A stretch of 64,000 bases of DNA. It comes from Thermoanaerobaculia bacterium. Its GTDB lineage: Bacteria; Acidobacteriota; Thermoanaerobaculia; Multivoradales; Multivoraceae. The stretch's first letter is position 1. Every line of letters begins with the position of its first letter. The position numbers were made by a program, and so were the translations under genes. Location of the stretch: positions 1-64,000 of the forward strand of contig JAJEHN010000014.1 in the NCBI GenBank assembly GCA_022823665.1, given 5' to 3'. The notes under the pieces are model-generated. The model saw nothing but the letters and a program-made list of their open reading frames with translations, was not told the DNA's origin and did no database searches. Positions 11,124-19,347 of the stretch are shown here, piece after piece.

Positions 11124-11918
11124 CTAGAGGACCACGAGCAGCACGGAGCCCAGCGCCAGCCGGTAGCCGACGAACACCTGCAGGCTGCGCCGTCTGAGCC
11201 AGCCGAGCAGACCGCCGATCACCAGGTAGCCGACCACCGCCGACAGCCCGGCGACCAGGAGCAGCGAGGGCAGCTGGGACAGCGGCAACGCGCCGCTCAC
11301 CAGGTCGAGACTGTCCTTGCCGGCGACGAAGACGCCCACCGGCAGCGCCAGCAGGAAGGCGAAGCGGGCCGACGACTCGCGGTCGAAGCCGAGCAGACGG
11401 CCGGCGCTCATGACGACTCCGGCCCGGGAGGCGCCCGGAATGAGCGCCGTGGCCTGCGCCAGCCCGAACACGAGGGCGTTCCGCCAGTTCACCTGCTCCA
11501 GCCGGCGCTCTTGCCCTCCCCAGCGATCCGCGGCGCCGAGCACCAGACCGAAGCCGATCGTCGCCCAGGCGATCACGCCCGGACTGCGGGCGTCGCCGGC
11601 GATCCAGTCGCCCGCCGCGATGCCGACGACGAGAACCGGCAGCGAGGCCAGCGCCAGCAACGGGATCATCCGCCTCGCAGCGGGGTCGCCGGCCTCGCCG
11701 CCCTGGAACAGCGCCCGAACGTAGACCACAAGGTCCTTTCGGAAGTACGCGACGACGGCCACCAGCGTGCCGGTGTTCGCCGCCACGTCGACCGCCAGAC
11801 CCTGGTCCGGCCAGCCGAACAGCCGCGGCAGCAGGATGAGGTGCGCCGTCGAGCTGATCGGCAGGTACTCGGTCAGCCCCTGCACCAGTGCCACGAGGAT
11901 CAACTGCAGCGGCTGCAC
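11124..11918 (-). CDS. uppP: Undecaprenyl-diphosphatase
   Basis: 264-aa integral membrane BacA/UppP enzyme that dephosphorylates undecaprenyl pyrophosphate to recycle the peptidoglycan lipid carrier; its loss or gain alters bacitracin sensitivity in other bacteria. Motif 1 (GLTEYLPISSTAHLIL) follows the N-terminus at once and motif 2 is LIPGASRAGVVMSAG. Several hydrophobic helices follow. The GTG at 11918 is chosen because the family's conserved N-terminus (QLILVALVQGLTE) begins right after it; the longer frame would run into the divergent FKBP gene. Confidence 0.92.
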   Translation of the reverse strand: MQPLQLILVALVQGLTEYLPISSTAHLILLPRLFGWPDQGLAVDVAANTGTLVAVVAYFRKDLVVYVRALFQGGEAGDPAARRMIPLLALASLPVLVVGIAAGDWIAGDARSPGVIAWATIGFGLVLGAADRWGGQERRLEQVNWRNALVFGLAQATALIPGASRAGVVMSAGRLLGFDRESSARFAFLLALPVGVFVAGKDSLDLVSGALPLSQLPSLLLVAGLSAVVGYLVIGGLLGWLRRRSLQVFVGYRLALGSVLLVVL

Positions 11919-11974
11919 GTGGCGAGGATAGCGAAGGGACCCGGCCCGCCCGTCTTGCGGATACCATGCGCGCC

Positions 11975-12703
11975 ATGAAGACACCACGCCGCCCCTGGCA
12001 GTTCAGCGCCCCGTTCCTCGCCCTCATCCTCGCCGCGCCCGCCTGCGCGCAGGAAACCGCCACCGCCGCAGCGGACGATCCGCCGGCGGCCCCCGAGACA
12101 TGGGACGAGAAGGCCTCCTACGCGATCGGCCTGAACATCGGGAGCAACCTGGAGGCCGGGGACCTGGACCTCGACAAGGACCTGCTGCTCCGCGGATTCC
12201 TGGACTCCCTGGAAGGCACGGCGGCGCTCGAGGAGGCCGAGATCGACGCGGTTCTGGGAGAACTCAACCAGAAGATGCAGGAACACGCGGACCGCGCCCG
12301 GCAAGCGGCCTTGATGGAGAACACCGCCAAGAGCGCCGCTTTCCTCGCCGAGAAGGCCAGGGAAGAGGGCATCGTCAAGACGGACTCCGGTCTCCTCTAC
12401 CGGGAACTCCGCGCGGGCAGCGGCAACAGCCCCACGGCGAACGAGACGGTCACCGTCCACTATCGCGGCGCCCTGATCGATGGCACCGTGTTCGACAGCA
12501 CGTACGACCGCGACCAGCCGACCACCTACCCCGTCAGCGGCTTCATTCCGGGCTGGTCGGAAGCGTTGCAGTTGATGAAGCCGGGCGCCAGGTGGGAACT
12601 CTTCATTCCCGCCGAACTCGCCTACGGCGCGAACGGCTCGCCGCCAGCCATCCCGCCCGCCGCGGCCCTCACCTTCGAGCTCGAGCTCCTCGAAGTCGAG
12701 TAG
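11975..12703 (+). CDS. FKBP-type peptidyl-prolyl isomerase, exported
   Basis: 242-aa protein with an N-terminal signal peptide (basic MKTPRRPWQ, hydrophobic core, ACAQ cleavage region; a cysteine here could alternatively be a weak lipobox). A helical FKBP_N dimerisation domain (YAIGLNIGSNL...) spans about residues 45-135, and a C-terminal FKBP domain runs from about 140 with VTVHYRGALIDGTVFDSTYDR, GWSEALQLMKPGARWELFIPAELAYG and the terminal FELELLEVE strand. The layout is that of FkpA/Mip periplasmic folding factors. An ATG at 11966 is an equally possible start. Divergent from uppP. Confidence 0.93.
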   Translation: MKTPRRPWQFSAPFLALILAAPACAQETATAAADDPPAAPETWDEKASYAIGLNIGSNLEAGDLDLDKDLLLRGFLDSLEGTAALEEAEIDAVLGELNQKMQEHADRARQAALMENTAKSAAFLAEKAREEGIVKTDSGLLYRELRAGSGNSPTANETVTVHYRGALIDGTVFDSTYDRDQPTTYPVSGFIPGWSEALQLMKPGARWELFIPAELAYGANGSPPAIPPAAALTFELELLEVE

Positions 12704-12711
12704 CGCCCGGC

Positions 12712-13428
12712 TCAGTCCGCGTCGGCGGTGAAGCGGTAACCGACGCCGCGGACGGTGTGGAAGTGGCGCGGCCGCTCGGGGTCGGGTTCAAAGCGCCTGC
12801 GCAGCCGGAGGATGAAGTTGTCGACCGTCCGGGACGACGGGAAGGCCTCGTAGCCCCAGACGCGGTCCAGGATGTCCTCGCGCGAGACGACTTCGCCCTC
12901 CCGCTCCGCCAGGGTCTTGAGGATCATCGCCTCCTTCTGGGTCAACTGCTGTGCCTGACCGTCCCAGGAGGCGCCGGCGAAGGCCGCGAAGTCGAAGTGG
13001 TTGCCGCCGAAGCGCACTGCGACAGGCGCGTCGCCGGGACGCCATGACCGCCTCCGGAGGATCGCCTGGACCCGCAGCAGGAGCTCCGTCAGGTGAAACG
13101 GCTTGGCGAGATAGTCGTCGCCTCCGGCCTCGAGCCCGCGAATCCGGTCGGACACCTCCGCCTTGGCGGTCAGGAAGAGGACCGGCGTATCGACGCCGGC
13201 TCCACGCGCCTCCTCGCACAGCGTGAATCCGTCCACGCCAGGCAACATGACGTCGAGAATCACAAGCTGGTAGCGCGGGTCCCGAACCCGCTCCAGCGCC
13301 TGTCCGCCGTCGCGAACCCAATCGACGTCGAGCCCCTCGGCCTCCAGGTTGAAGCGGATGCCGGCGGCGAGATTCTCCTCGTCCTCGATCAGCAGGACCC
13401 GCACCTGGTCTTCGACTACGGGTCTCAC
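12712..13428 (-). CDS. OmpR/PhoB-family response regulator
   Basis: 238-aa two-component regulator. The receiver domain shows VLLIEDEENL (acidic pocket), phospho-acceptor Asp in LVILDVMLPGVDG, LTAKAE and the K in YLAKPF. The winged-helix DNA-binding domain holds LTQKEAMILKTLAEREGEVVSREDILDRVWGYE and RTVDNFILRLRRRFEPDP. The GTG at 13428 is preferred because it overlaps the kinase stop (GTGA), which indicates translational coupling; a start 36 nt upstream is possible. It acts with the sensor kinase encoded just before it; the target genes are unknown. Confidence 0.93.
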   Translation of the reverse strand: MRPVVEDQVRVLLIEDEENLAAGIRFNLEAEGLDVDWVRDGGQALERVRDPRYQLVILDVMLPGVDGFTLCEEARGAGVDTPVLFLTAKAEVSDRIRGLEAGGDDYLAKPFHLTELLLRVQAILRRRSWRPGDAPVAVRFGGNHFDFAAFAGASWDGQAQQLTQKEAMILKTLAEREGEVVSREDILDRVWGYEAFPSSRTVDNFILRLRRRFEPDPERPRHFHTVRGVGYRFTADAD

Positions 13429-14567
13429 GACGCCGCTCCCTCGGCCTGCCGCCTGATCGGCCATGTGACCCGGAACACCGCGCCGAGGCCCGGGCCCTCG
13501 CTGCTCGCCTCCACTTCACCCCCCTCGAGCGTCACGAAGCTCCGCACCAGGTAGAGCCCCAGACCGCTGCCCTTCTTGTCGCGCCGCAACTCGCTGCCGG
13601 GTCGGTAGAACTTCTCGAACAGGCGACGGCCGTCCGCGGGGTCGAAGCCGACGCCGTCGTCGACCACTTCGAGTTCGACGGTCGAGTCCAGCCGTCTGGC
13701 CACGACTTCCACTCTCGTGCCGGCCGCCTGGGCGGACTCGATCGCGTTGCCGATCAGGTTCCGCAGCACCGTGCCCAGGCCCACCGGGTCCGCCTGCAGA
13801 TCGAGGCCGTCCTCAACCCTGACCTCGATTTCGATGCCCTCGCGGCCGTCGTGCCGGTGCCCGAGTTCCGCGAAGGCGAGGGACACCGCCTCCGCCAGGT
13901 CAACCGGTTCGCGGCGCGGCTCGACCTTCGAATGCTCCAGGCGGTTCGTCTCCAGGAGATTGCCGATCATCCGCTCCAGACGTCTCAGATCCTCCAGATT
14001 GCGATCGAGCAGCTCGCGACGATCCGCCGCCGCCAGGTCACGAAGCAGCAACGTCTCCGTCGTCAGCCGCAGGCTCGCCAGCGGACTCCGCAACTCGTGG
14101 GACACCGCGGCGAGGAAGTTCTGCTGCCGGGACAGGAGGTCCGCCTCCCGGCGCAGCACGCCCCACAGAAGCAGTACCCCGCCCGCGATCACCGCGAGAA
14201 AGAAGCCCCCCTCCCAGCGATACTGGTTCAGGTGGCTGCGCCGATCCCGTTCGATGGCCGCGCGGGCCGCCGCCCGTATCCTCACCTCCCCGGCTTCGAT
14301 CTCCAGGTGCGGGTAGAGAGCGCGGAGTTCCTCACTCGACTGACCGGCTCGCAGCGACGCATCCGCCGCCTCCCGGTCCAGTTCGACCTCGGCGACGCGG
14401 TCGGAGGCGATGCGGTCCGCCAGCCTGGACTGGTCGACCAGCCACCAGACGACCTGCACAGCCGTGATCGCGAGCAGCAGCAGGAAGCCGATCTGCAGCC
14501 GCCACACCCGGATGCTCTCCGCCGAGCGGCGGCTTCCCCGGTTGAACCGGGCCACATGCTTGGGCAT
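13425..14567 (-). CDS. Membrane sensor histidine kinase
   Basis: 380-aa HisKA/HATPase kinase. It has two transmembrane segments (IGFLLLLAITAVQVVWWLV near the N-terminus and FFLAVIAGGVLLLWGVL near residue 150) with a ~100-residue periplasmic segment between them. The phospho-acceptor H-box is AAVSHELRSPLASL. The N-box is LRNLIGNAIESA and the G-boxes include DDGVGFDPAD and GSGLGLYLV. No HAMP domain is evident. The ATG at 14567 is preferred to a TTG 15 nt upstream. Divergent from an alpha/beta hydrolase with 53 nt between; translationally coupled to the response regulator. Confidence 0.92.
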   Translation of the reverse strand: MPKHVARFNRGSRRSAESIRVWRLQIGFLLLLAITAVQVVWWLVDQSRLADRIASDRVAEVELDREAADASLRAGQSSEELRALYPHLEIEAGEVRIRAAARAAIERDRRSHLNQYRWEGGFFLAVIAGGVLLLWGVLRREADLLSRQQNFLAAVSHELRSPLASLRLTTETLLLRDLAAADRRELLDRNLEDLRRLERMIGNLLETNRLEHSKVEPRREPVDLAEAVSLAFAELGHRHDGREGIEIEVRVEDGLDLQADPVGLGTVLRNLIGNAIESAQAAGTRVEVVARRLDSTVELEVVDDGVGFDPADGRRLFEKFYRPGSELRRDKKGSGLGLYLVRSFVTLEGGEVEASSEGPGLGAVFRVTWPIRRQAEGAAS

Positions 14568-14620
14568 CGCCCTATTCTGCAACGAGGGCCTGAGCCGGAT
14601 GCTGCTAGTTTCCCCGGCCG

Positions 14621-15481
14621 ATGCTCGAACCGGTTTCCGTCCACCGCGTCCAGTCCACCGACGGCGTCGAACTCGCCGTCTACGACTTCGGCGGTGATGG
14701 CCCCGACCTGATCGCAGGTCACGCCACCGGCTTTCACGGGCGGGTCTACGACCCGATGCTCGAGCACCTCGACGGCTTTCGCCGGATCAGCGTCGATGTG
14801 CGAGGACACGGCGACGCGACCGCGCCGGACGGCCTCGACTACAGCTGGGAGAGCTGTGCGGAGGATCTGGTCGCGGTGATCGACGCGCTGGAACTCGGCG
14901 CCGAACGACCGCTGTTCGGCTTCGGCCACTCGATGGGCGCGGCCGCACTGCTGATGATCGCGCCAAAGAGACCGGGCCTGTTCGCCGGCCTCGTCTGCTA
15001 CGAACCGGTCATTTATCCACCGGGCGTCACGGACGACGACGCCCGCCTCGGAGTCTGGGTCGAACGGACCCGGCGTCGCCGCAGACGCTTCCCGTCGTAC
15101 GAAGCCGCCGTCGCCAACTACGCGGAGAAGGTGCCCTACTCCCTGATCGACCCGGAAGCGCTCGACGTGTACGTCCGGCATGGCTTCGCACCGTCGGCGG
15201 ACGGCGCGGTCGAGATCAAGTGCCACCCCGACGTCGAGGCGCAGCTCTACCTGATGGGGCCCCACCACCGTGCCTGGGACGGGCTCCGCCAGGTGGAGTG
15301 CCCGGTGACCCTGATGCGGGGATCCGTGCTCATACCGGGGCCCGCGTACTGGGCCGAGGCGATCGTCAGCGAGTTGCCGAACGTGCTCTTTCTCCAGGTC
15401 GAGGGGCTCGGCCACCTCGGCCCGCTGGAGGATCCGGAGCAGATGGCGGTCCTTGTGGCCTCAACGCTCGCCGCCGGCTAG
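14621..15481 (+). CDS. Alpha/beta-fold hydrolase
   Basis: 286-aa hydrolase. HG-type oxyanion region at GHATGFHGRVYDPM, DVRGHGDAT, nucleophile elbow GHSMGAA (Ser), and a likely catalytic His in VEGLGHLGPLEDP. The middle section contains a basic run (RTRRRRRRF) of unknown role within the cap region. Substrate cannot be assigned. Its 3' end overlaps the convergent sulfatase-like gene by 21 nt. Confidence 0.85.
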   Translation: MLEPVSVHRVQSTDGVELAVYDFGGDGPDLIAGHATGFHGRVYDPMLEHLDGFRRISVDVRGHGDATAPDGLDYSWESCAEDLVAVIDALELGAERPLFGFGHSMGAAALLMIAPKRPGLFAGLVCYEPVIYPPGVTDDDARLGVWVERTRRRRRRFPSYEAAVANYAEKVPYSLIDPEALDVYVRHGFAPSADGAVEIKCHPDVEAQLYLMGPHHRAWDGLRQVECPVTLMRGSVLIPGPAYWAEAIVSELPNVLFLQVEGLGHLGPLEDPEQMAVLVASTLAAG

Positions 15482-17836
15482 GAGTTCCTGTCCGCGGGCC
15501 AGCGCCTGCCGCTCCTCGGCCGGCCGCCCCAGCCGGTTCAGGATGTCGGCGAGCACGAAGTAACCGAGCGCGCCGTCCCGACCCGCCGGCTCGCCCTCCA
15601 GACCGCGGCGCACGAACGTCTCCGCTTCTTCGAGATCCCGCCCGTGGTCCATCAACGCCTTCGCCAGGTGGAAGTAGCCGACGGTGAAGTCCGGCGCCGC
15701 CTCGACCGCGCCGCGGTAGGCCTCGATCTGGAGGTCCGCCCGGCCCTGCCGGCCGTAGAGCCGGCCGAGATTGAACCGGGGCCGATGGTCGCGCGGACGC
15801 AGTTCCTCCGCCTGCCGGTAGGCGGTAACCGCGTCCTCCATCCTCCCCGATTCCTCCAGCAGAACGGCCAGGTTGAAGTGGGCCTCGCCGAGTTCCGGGT
15901 TCGATGAGATGGCCTGCCGGAACTTCGCCTCCGCGTCGCCGCTACGGCCCAGAAGCGCCATCACCTCGCCCAGCTTGTTCGCGACGACAGCTGGCGGTTC
16001 GCGTCCTTCGGCGGCGGCCGTCAGCACCTGCTCCGCTTCGCTCAGCTCGCCGCGATCGACGTGGATCCGCGCCAGCGCCATCGTCGCCTTCGCGTCCTGA
16101 CCCGCGACTTCGAGCAGCCGGCGGTAGCCGACCACCGCCTCGTCGATGCGTCCCAGTTCGCGGTAGGCGTTGGCGAGGCCGAGCAGGGACTGTCGGTGCT
16201 CGGAATCGAGGGCCAGCGCGCTCTGGAAGTGGCCTGACGCCTGTTCCGGATCGCCAGCCAGAAGCGTGATCGTGCCCAGAAGCTGGTGCGCGTCGAGCAG
16301 CCCCCCGTCTTCGGACAGCGCCGCCCGCAGTTCGGCCGCAGCCCCGTCCTCGTCGCCGGCGCCGAAGGCGCTCTGCGCCCGCATGATGGCGCGATGCAGG
16401 TGCGCCTTGTCCTTCGGATCGGCGCGCGGGCTCTCGGAATCCCCGCGGCCGGCGGCGCCGCGGCCGGCGAGGTAACCGAGCGCTCGCAACTGCGCCAGCG
16501 TGTCCTCGTCGAGATCCGGTTCCACGCTGGAACTCGGGGCCGCCCGATCGAGTTCCGCCCCGAGTTCGAGAGCCTCCTCCCGCAGCCGGCGCGACAGATC
16601 GCGCTGTTCGAGGAGGACGTTCGCGAGTTCACCCGGATCCTCGAGCAGGGCGTATAGCTCGGGGTCCGGCGCTTCGATGTACTTGTGCTCCGCCGTGCGC
16701 AGCGAGCGAAGCGGCGCCCAGCCGTAGTGGTCCAGCGCGTAGAAGGACTCGGCGTAGACGCCGCGTTCGGCAAGGGGATTCGGCAGTCCCTGCATGTCAG
16801 GAAGCAGACTCCGGCCCTGGCCTGGGCCGGCGCGGTCGAGGTCCAGCAGCTCGATCAGGGTCGGCGCGATGTCGACGTGGCTCACGGCGTCGCCGACCAC
16901 CCGGCCGCGCTCCGTGCCGCCGGGCAGCCGGAGGATGAGCGGCACGTGGACGGTGGAGTCGTAGACGAAGAAGCCGTGGTAGCTCTCGCCGTGGTCGCCA
17001 AGTCCCTCGCCGTGGTCCGACGTCAGCACGATGACCGACCCGTCGAACAGGCCGCGCTCCTCGAGGGCGGCGCGGAACTCGCCGATCAGCGAGTCCGTGT
17101 AAGCGACCTCGCCGTCGTAGGGCCGGCCCTGGTACTCGGACCGGAACGGTTCCGGCGGGTCGTACGGATCGTGGGGATCGAACAAGTGGAGCCACAGGAA
17201 GAAGGGCTCCTCCCCGCCCACGCCGTCGAGCCATTCCAGCGCATGCGCGATCGTCTCCGGACCAGCCCGCTGGACCGACCCGAGGTTGGCGCCCGCCATC
17301 GCGTCCAGGTCGAAGTCGTCGACGTAGGTGTCGAAGCCGCGGCCGATTCCCCAGCGCGCATCGAGCACGAAAGCGCTGACGAAACCGCCGGTCCGGTAGC
17401 CGGCGTCGCGGAACCGCTCGGCGATGGTGACCAGCTCGGACGCCAGCACGTAGCCGACGTTCTCGCGCACCCCGTGGGACGGCGGGTAGAGCCCGGTCAT
17501 GATCGAGCTGTGCGCCGGCAACGTGAACGGCACCGTCGACGACGCGTTGGCGAAGCGAATCCCCTCCGCCGCCAGACGGTCGAGGTGCGGCGTCGCGACC
17601 CGGTCCGAGCCGTAGCTCGACAGCCGGTCGGCCCGCAGCGTGTCGATCGTGATCAGGATGACCGGGGGCTGCCCGCTCGATGCCCCACTGAGCAGGTGCT
17701 CCACGTCCGCCCGGACCGACGATGGCGCGGCGTCCTCCGGCTCGGGTCCGCAGGCGGCAAGGACCAACGCCAGCATCGAGGCCGGCACAAGGACCTGGCG
17801 GGCCGCGCTACAACCAGCGCCGGACGCGTTTCGCAT
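15461..17836 (-). CDS. Sulfatase-like lipoprotein with C-terminal TPR array
   Basis: 791-aa protein. The N-terminus has a lipobox (LVLAAC, Cys29), so it is probably anchored in an envelope membrane. Residues ~58-400 form an alkaline-phosphatase/sulfatase fold (LITIDTLRADRLSSYG, metal-binding DHGEGLGDHGESYHG). From ~480 on, several TPR units appear (EASGHFQSALAL-type helices, GEAHFNLAVLLEESGRMEDA). The position of the formylglycine-forming Cys/Ser is Thr105 in FTLPAHSSIMTG and the usual Arg is His109, so classical sulfatase chemistry is doubtful; a phosphotransferase or phosphohydrolase role is possible. The start overlaps the upstream methyltransferase gene by 29 nt. Confidence 0.85.
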   Translation of the reverse strand: MRNASGAGCSAARQVLVPASMLALVLAACGPEPEDAAPSSVRADVEHLLSGASSGQPPVILITIDTLRADRLSSYGSDRVATPHLDRLAAEGIRFANASSTVPFTLPAHSSIMTGLYPPSHGVRENVGYVLASELVTIAERFRDAGYRTGGFVSAFVLDARWGIGRGFDTYVDDFDLDAMAGANLGSVQRAGPETIAHALEWLDGVGGEEPFFLWLHLFDPHDPYDPPEPFRSEYQGRPYDGEVAYTDSLIGEFRAALEERGLFDGSVIVLTSDHGEGLGDHGESYHGFFVYDSTVHVPLILRLPGGTERGRVVGDAVSHVDIAPTLIELLDLDRAGPGQGRSLLPDMQGLPNPLAERGVYAESFYALDHYGWAPLRSLRTAEHKYIEAPDPELYALLEDPGELANVLLEQRDLSRRLREEALELGAELDRAAPSSSVEPDLDEDTLAQLRALGYLAGRGAAGRGDSESPRADPKDKAHLHRAIMRAQSAFGAGDEDGAAAELRAALSEDGGLLDAHQLLGTITLLAGDPEQASGHFQSALALDSEHRQSLLGLANAYRELGRIDEAVVGYRRLLEVAGQDAKATMALARIHVDRGELSEAEQVLTAAAEGREPPAVVANKLGEVMALLGRSGDAEAKFRQAISSNPELGEAHFNLAVLLEESGRMEDAVTAYRQAEELRPRDHRPRFNLGRLYGRQGRADLQIEAYRGAVEAAPDFTVGYFHLAKALMDHGRDLEEAETFVRRGLEGEPAGRDGALGYFVLADILNRLGRPAEERQALARGQELLAGGER

Positions 17837-18290
17837 AGTCCCGGTACTCGTCGCCGAACTTCCGCTCCAGGTAGGCCTCCTCCCGCAGAATCACGCCCCA
17901 GCGCAGCAGCAGGGCCACCGCCACGGCGAGGGCGACGAACCACCAACTGCCCCGGGCGAGTCCGAGGCCGAGGAACGCCAGCACCATGCCCGCATAGATG
18001 GGGTTGCGGGACCGCCGGTAGGGACCTCTGATCACCAGGTTCGCGGTCGGATGATGCACCGGCAGGGAGGAGCCGCCGCGAACCATCGTCAGGGCGGACC
18101 AGGTCAGCCAGGCGAAGCTGGCGACCACGATCACGACACCGGCGGCCACCAGGGCCCGATTGGTCCCGACCGGCCAGATCCGGAGCGGCAGCAGCCAGGA
18201 CAGCCCGAATCCGAGAACCAGGCCGACCAGCACCAGCAGCGGCGGCTCGAAGGCCGTCTGGGCCCGATCCGGTTCGCCGCCCGCCGCCAT
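17808..18290 (-). CDS. Isoprenylcysteine methyltransferase-like membrane protein
   Basis: 160-aa integral membrane protein of the ICMT/phospholipid methyltransferase superfamily. It has about four hydrophobic helices and the conserved C-terminal signature: LVIRGPYRRSRNPIYAGM, then REEAYLERKFGDEYRDYAKRVRRWL, which carries the SAM-binding R-NP-Y and E-x-x-L-x-x-x-FG-x-x-Y elements. The physiological substrate in bacteria is generally unknown (lipid or small thiol). It lies between the homocysteine methyltransferase gene (16 nt upstream) and the sulfatase-like gene (overlapping), so it is probably in one transcript. Confidence 0.87.
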   Translation of the reverse strand: MAAGGEPDRAQTAFEPPLLVLVGLVLGFGLSWLLPLRIWPVGTNRALVAAGVVIVVASFAWLTWSALTMVRGGSSLPVHHPTANLVIRGPYRRSRNPIYAGMVLAFLGLGLARGSWWFVALAVAVALLLRWGVILREEAYLERKFGDEYRDYAKRVRRWL

Positions 18291-18306
18291 GGTCGTTCCG
18301 GCCTCC

Positions 18307-19221
18307 TCAGCCGGATCCGCGAAGCGCTCCCAGGGCCCGGATGTGCTCGGGCCCCAGGCCGCAGCAGCCGCCGACGATCTGAACGCCCGCCGCCACCCAG
18401 CCCCGCGCCTCCTCCAGCAGATCGGCCGGCTCGATCACGTCGACGAAGTTCCAGTTCGGCATCGTGAAGTAGCCCGACTCCGGATACACGCCGATCGGTC
18501 CGTGCCAGCGCTCCTGGACCATCGCTACCGCCTCCGGCACCGCCGCGATCTCGCTGTGCATCACATGGACGATCGAGGGTCCCAGTGGAATGAGGGTGTC
18601 GAGCAACTCCTCGAAGGACTCGTCGGGCCAGTTGAAGGGCGTGATCGCGCCGGTTTCCGGGTCCTTCCGCGCGCTGACCCCGAGCCACACGGGCAGACCG
18701 GTCTCCTTCGCCGCCCTGAAGGCGACCACGGCACGCTCGCGAAACTGCATCATCTCGAGCGCGATCACGTCGACTCCGGACTCGGCCAGGAGTCCACACT
18801 GCTCCCGGTAGGCCGCCATCTGCTCGTCGACCGGCGGATAACCGCCCTGGATGTTGTTCGCCGGCATCGTCGACAGCGATCCGGCCACGAGCACCCCCTG
18901 ACATCCGGCCCGCTCGCGCGCCTCGAGCGCCGCCTCCACCGCTCGCCGCACGATCACCGCGACCTGGTCGCCCAGACCCGCGGCCTCAAGCAACGGACGG
19001 TGAGTCGCGAACGTGTTCGTAATGATCGCGTCCGCGCCGCAACGGATGTACTCCTCGTGCAGATCCCGGATCGCGTCCTGGTGCTCGAGCGCGGCCGTCC
19101 CGCACCAGGCCGCGGAGTCCATCGGCACCCCCCGCCGCTCCAGCTCCGTCCCGGTACCGCCGTCGAGGAGCAGGATCTCCCCCCGGTCCAGGCACTCGTG
19201 CCACTCTTCGACGATTCCCAT
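18307..19221 (-). CDS. Homocysteine S-methyltransferase family protein
   Basis: 304-aa (betaine-)homocysteine methyltransferase-type TIM barrel: LLLDGGTGTELERRGV at the N-terminus, ITNTFATHRP, and the C-terminal zinc motif GGCCGLGPEHI (Cys286-Cys287). The third zinc ligand, normally a Cys in a N-C motif after strand 6, is missing; the region reads HVMHSEIAAVPEAV, with His222 the nearest possible substitute. The ATG at 19221 is chosen because AGGAAG precedes it and the upstream codons look non-coding. Divergent from an O-acetylhomoserine sulfhydrylase gene, which supports a role in methionine metabolism; the methyl donor is not known. Confidence 0.85.
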   Translation of the reverse strand: MGIVEEWHECLDRGEILLLDGGTGTELERRGVPMDSAAWCGTAALEHQDAIRDLHEEYIRCGADAIITNTFATHRPLLEAAGLGDQVAVIVRRAVEAALEARERAGCQGVLVAGSLSTMPANNIQGGYPPVDEQMAAYREQCGLLAESGVDVIALEMMQFRERAVVAFRAAKETGLPVWLGVSARKDPETGAITPFNWPDESFEELLDTLIPLGPSIVHVMHSEIAAVPEAVAMVQERWHGPIGVYPESGYFTMPNWNFVDVIEPADLLEEARGWVAAGVQIVGGCCGLGPEHIRALGALRGSG

Positions 19222-19266
19222 CCGGCTTCCTCGGGACGCCACTCTGCCACAGGTCAGCCCGCGCCG

Positions 19267-19303
19267 GCGTCCGGAGGGGAGGGTTCCAGCGGGCTGGGTG
19301 CCG
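19267..19303. repeat. Partial copy of the palindromic repeat element
   Basis: This stretch in the metY/homocysteine methyltransferase intergenic region resembles one arm of the element copies at 49.3 and 50.0 kb. It shares GTCCG, AGGGG, CCAGCGGGCTGG and GCC in the same order, with one gap against the 50037 copy. The matching distal arm is absent. Next to it, GGCTGGG (19292-19298) and CCCAGCC (19321-19327) form a separate hairpin. Likely a decayed or half element. Confidence 0.5.
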
Positions 19304-19347
19304 GTGCGGGCGGTGCCCCGCCCAGCCGCAGTCGCTACACTCACGCG

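Noticed and set aside
14567..14582. TTG start for the sensor kinase
   Set aside because: An ATG five codons downstream is a better start, and nothing conserved is lost.
19222..19347. SAM riboswitch between the methionine genes
   Set aside because: The 126-nt region shows only GC-rich hairpins and a repeat fragment; no SAM-I or SAM-II core elements are recognisable by eye.
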